From Actinomycetes bacterium (GTDB lineage: Bacteria > Actinomycetota > Acidimicrobiia > Acidimicrobiales > RAAP-2): 5,284 bases of DNA. The DNA lies in the NCBI GenBank assembly GCA_021849435.1, contig JAJZSX010000049.1, forward strand, positions 1 through 5,284, in the 5' to 3' direction. Below, piece after piece: positions 3,977-5,284 of the stretch. Below the pieces are notes generated by a model that worked only from the letters and a program-made list of their open reading frames with translations, did no database searches and was not told the DNA's origin. The translations under genes and the position numbers were made by a program. Numbering within the stretch: the first letter of the stretch is position 1; every line of letters begins with the position of its first letter.

Positions 3977-4711
3977 ATGACCAAGCTCGGACTCGACTAC
4001 CCGACCGAGTGGGGTCGTCGTGCAACGACGCGCGTCGCACGCGACCTGCTCTACCGATGCTGGATCGCTCCCTACATGCGCTTCACGGCGACCCTTGACG
4101 TGCACGGACTGGCCAACGTCAAAGGGCCCGGACCGCTGATCTTCGTCGCCAACCACGCCAGCAATCTCGACACCCCACTCATCCTCAGCTCGCTCCCCGC
4201 GTCGGTGCGCCGAAAGACGGTCGTGGCGGCCGCGATGGACAGTTTCTTCACGGATCCGCGAACCGCCTTTCGCACTGTCCTTCTCTTCAACGCGATCCCC
4301 TTCGATCGCCACAGCCTCAATCGTCGTAGCGCCCAGCAGGCGCTCGAACTCGTCCGCCAGGGGTGGAATCTGCTGATCTATCCCGAGGGTGGCCGCACGA
4401 CCGACGGAAACCTAGGCGACTTCAAGGGTGGGGCGGCCTACCTCGCGGAGCGATCTCGCGCGACGGTCATACCGACCTACGTCCACGAGTCGGGTTGGCT
4501 CAAGGGTCCCAAGTACGCCAAGGCCCCCCAGTACACCCAGGGACCGTCGCGTCGACGTCACCATGTGGTGGTGGCCTTCGGCGAGCCGTTGCGGGCGCTC
4601 GAGGACGAGTCCATACGTCGCTACGGATCACGGATCGAGCAGGCCGTCATCGACCTCGGACGCCAGGTATCCGGAAATTTGCTCTACGGCGCCCGAAACG
4701 GGGCTGACTGA
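3977..4711 (+). CDS. plsC: PlsC-family 1-acylglycerol-3-phosphate acyltransferase
   Basis: Predicted 244-residue acyltransferase, at the inner face of the membrane, that would transfer a fatty acyl group to the sn-2 position of lysophosphatidic acid to make phosphatidic acid, the phospholipid precursor. The four LPLAT/PlsC blocks are visible in order: NHASNLDTP with the catalytic His60 and Asp65 (HX4D), IPFDR at 107-111, YPEGGRT at 135-141 (the glycerol-phosphate-binding block) and VIPTYV at 164-169. Length is normal for the family and nothing appears missing. The ATG follows the upstream stop by three bases, so translation is probably coupled to the membrane-protein gene. The 3' end overlaps the convergent amidotransferase gene by 65 bp. 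Actinobacteria often carry several PlsC paralogs, so the acceptor could be another lipid; the symbol marks the family, not proven specificity. Confidence 0.9.
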   Translation: MTKLGLDYPTEWGRRATTRVARDLLYRCWIAPYMRFTATLDVHGLANVKGPGPLIFVANHASNLDTPLILSSLPASVRRKTVVAAAMDSFFTDPRTAFRTVLLFNAIPFDRHSLNRRSAQQALELVRQGWNLLIYPEGGRTTDGNLGDFKGGAAYLAERSRATVIPTYVHESGWLKGPKYAKAPQYTQGPSRRRHHVVVAFGEPLRALEDESIRRYGSRIEQAVIDLGRQVSGNLLYGARNGAD

Positions 4712-5284
4712 GCGCGTGGCAGCGCTCCGCGTAGAGTCGGTCGGCGACGCTCGCCAACGGATCGAGAGGCATCGCCAGCACGCGGGAGAGCACGTCGTCG
4801 GCGAACCAGGGATTCTGAGCCAGTACCGGGCCGTGCGCGTAGGTGGCCCACAGCCGATCCGTGACGAAGCCGTCGACTCGGCCGTCGTTTCCCCGCCCGC
4901 GAACCACTCGGCCGAGCGGGCGAACCGAAGGGCCCAGCGTCGTCCGTCCACCGTGGTTCTCGAAGCCGACGAGCGTACGTCCATCGACGTCCGCGACGAG
5001 GTCTCCGACCGCGCGGCGCGGACTCCGGCGAGTAGTCGCGTCCACGATCCCTAGACCCGGGTACTCGTCATCCCCGTCCACCGCGAACGTCGTGCCCAAA
5101 ATCTGCAGGCCCGCGCACACCGCAAACACGAACGCACCGTCCTCGACGCGGCTACGAAGTGACTCTCGCACCAGCAGTTCGCTGGCCAGGCGTTGCGGGC
5201 CGTCCTCGCCACCGCCGATCACGTAGAGATCAGCGGCGACCAGATGATCGTCGAGCGACACCGCGACGACCGACGCGTCGAATC
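4647..5284 (-). CDS. gatD: GatD-like type 1 glutamine amidotransferase, 5' end missing
   Basis: The frame is open to the right edge (first full codon 5282-5280, Phe), so the N-terminus lies outside; the GTG at 5261 is internal. The 211 visible residues match the CobB/CobQ-like amidotransferase domain of GatD, which releases ammonia from glutamine for MurT to amidate the D-Glu of lipid II stem peptides to D-isoglutamine. Landmarks in visible-residue numbering: the oxyanion-region GGGEDGPQ (23-30), nucleophile Cys56 in FAVCAGLQILG, PGLGIVDATTRR (75-86), GFENHGGRT (106-114) and catalytic His150 in YAHGPVLAQNP. GGGEDGPQ and the NHGGRT block distinguish GatD from cobyric acid synthase. MurT would be expected just beyond the right edge. 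The C-terminal tail is Arg-rich, and the gene overlaps the convergent acyltransferase gene by 65 bp with no terminator between them. Confidence 0.9.
   Translation of the reverse strand, partial: FDASVVAVSLDDHLVAADLYVIGGGEDGPQRLASELLVRESLRSRVEDGAFVFAVCAGLQILGTTFAVDGDDEYPGLGIVDATTRRSPRRAVGDLVADVDGRTLVGFENHGGRTTLGPSVRPLGRVVRGRGNDGRVDGFVTDRLWATYAHGPVLAQNPWFADDVLSRVLAMPLDPLASVADRLYAERCHALSQPRFGRRRANFRIPGVRGR

Noticed and set aside
4428..5054. 208-codon plus-strand frame across the plsC end and gatD
   Set aside because: Shadow of two well-supported genes; the translation is Arg/Ser-rich without domain.

Overview
The window most likely comes from the chromosome of a GC-rich actinobacterium. Three things point there: a MurT/GatD-type glutamine amidotransferase, a Val-tRNA with no encoded CCA, and promoters of the TANNNT-then-start-codon kind that produce leaderless mRNAs. 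A deep actinobacterial lineage such as Acidimicrobiia would fit, but that placement is only an impression.

Left part (about 1-2850) looks like accessory DNA, visibly less GC-rich than the right part. It opens with the 3' portion of an L,D-transpeptidase gene with a peptidoglycan-binding domain. A gene-poor stretch (525-873) follows. Next comes a VapBC toxin-antitoxin module (953-1698) bracketed by two copies of a 33-bp direct repeat (874-906 and 1727-1759, one mismatch). The repeat resembles the 3' strand of helix P2 of a tmRNA. A tmRNA-like 5' segment starts at 1806, downstream of the second copy, and can pair with it. This gives a permuted, T-arm-less tmRNA-like arrangement, read here as ssrA debris. 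A second module follows, a ribbon-helix-helix antitoxin with a Doc/Fic toxin (1939-2507), whose 19-bp perfect operator palindrome overlaps the -10 box. Both modules have the layout TATCAT, six bases, ATG, and both have ATGA antitoxin-toxin overlaps. A 92-bp MITE-like element (23-bp inverted repeats, 9-bp flanking duplication) lies between doc and the tRNA.

Middle: a complete tRNA-Val(CAC) gene on the minus strand, with its 3' end facing the accessory side, then about 390 bp without a convincing gene.

Right part (3317-5284) is GC-rich core genome. It holds a small multi-pass membrane protein and a PlsC-type acyltransferase, 3 bp apart on the plus strand and probably one operon making phospholipid. 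A partial gatD-like amidotransferase gene (peptidoglycan D-Glu amidation) runs convergently on the minus strand and overlaps the acyltransferase 3' end by 65 bp. Cell-envelope functions therefore stand on both sides of the toxin-antitoxin cluster.
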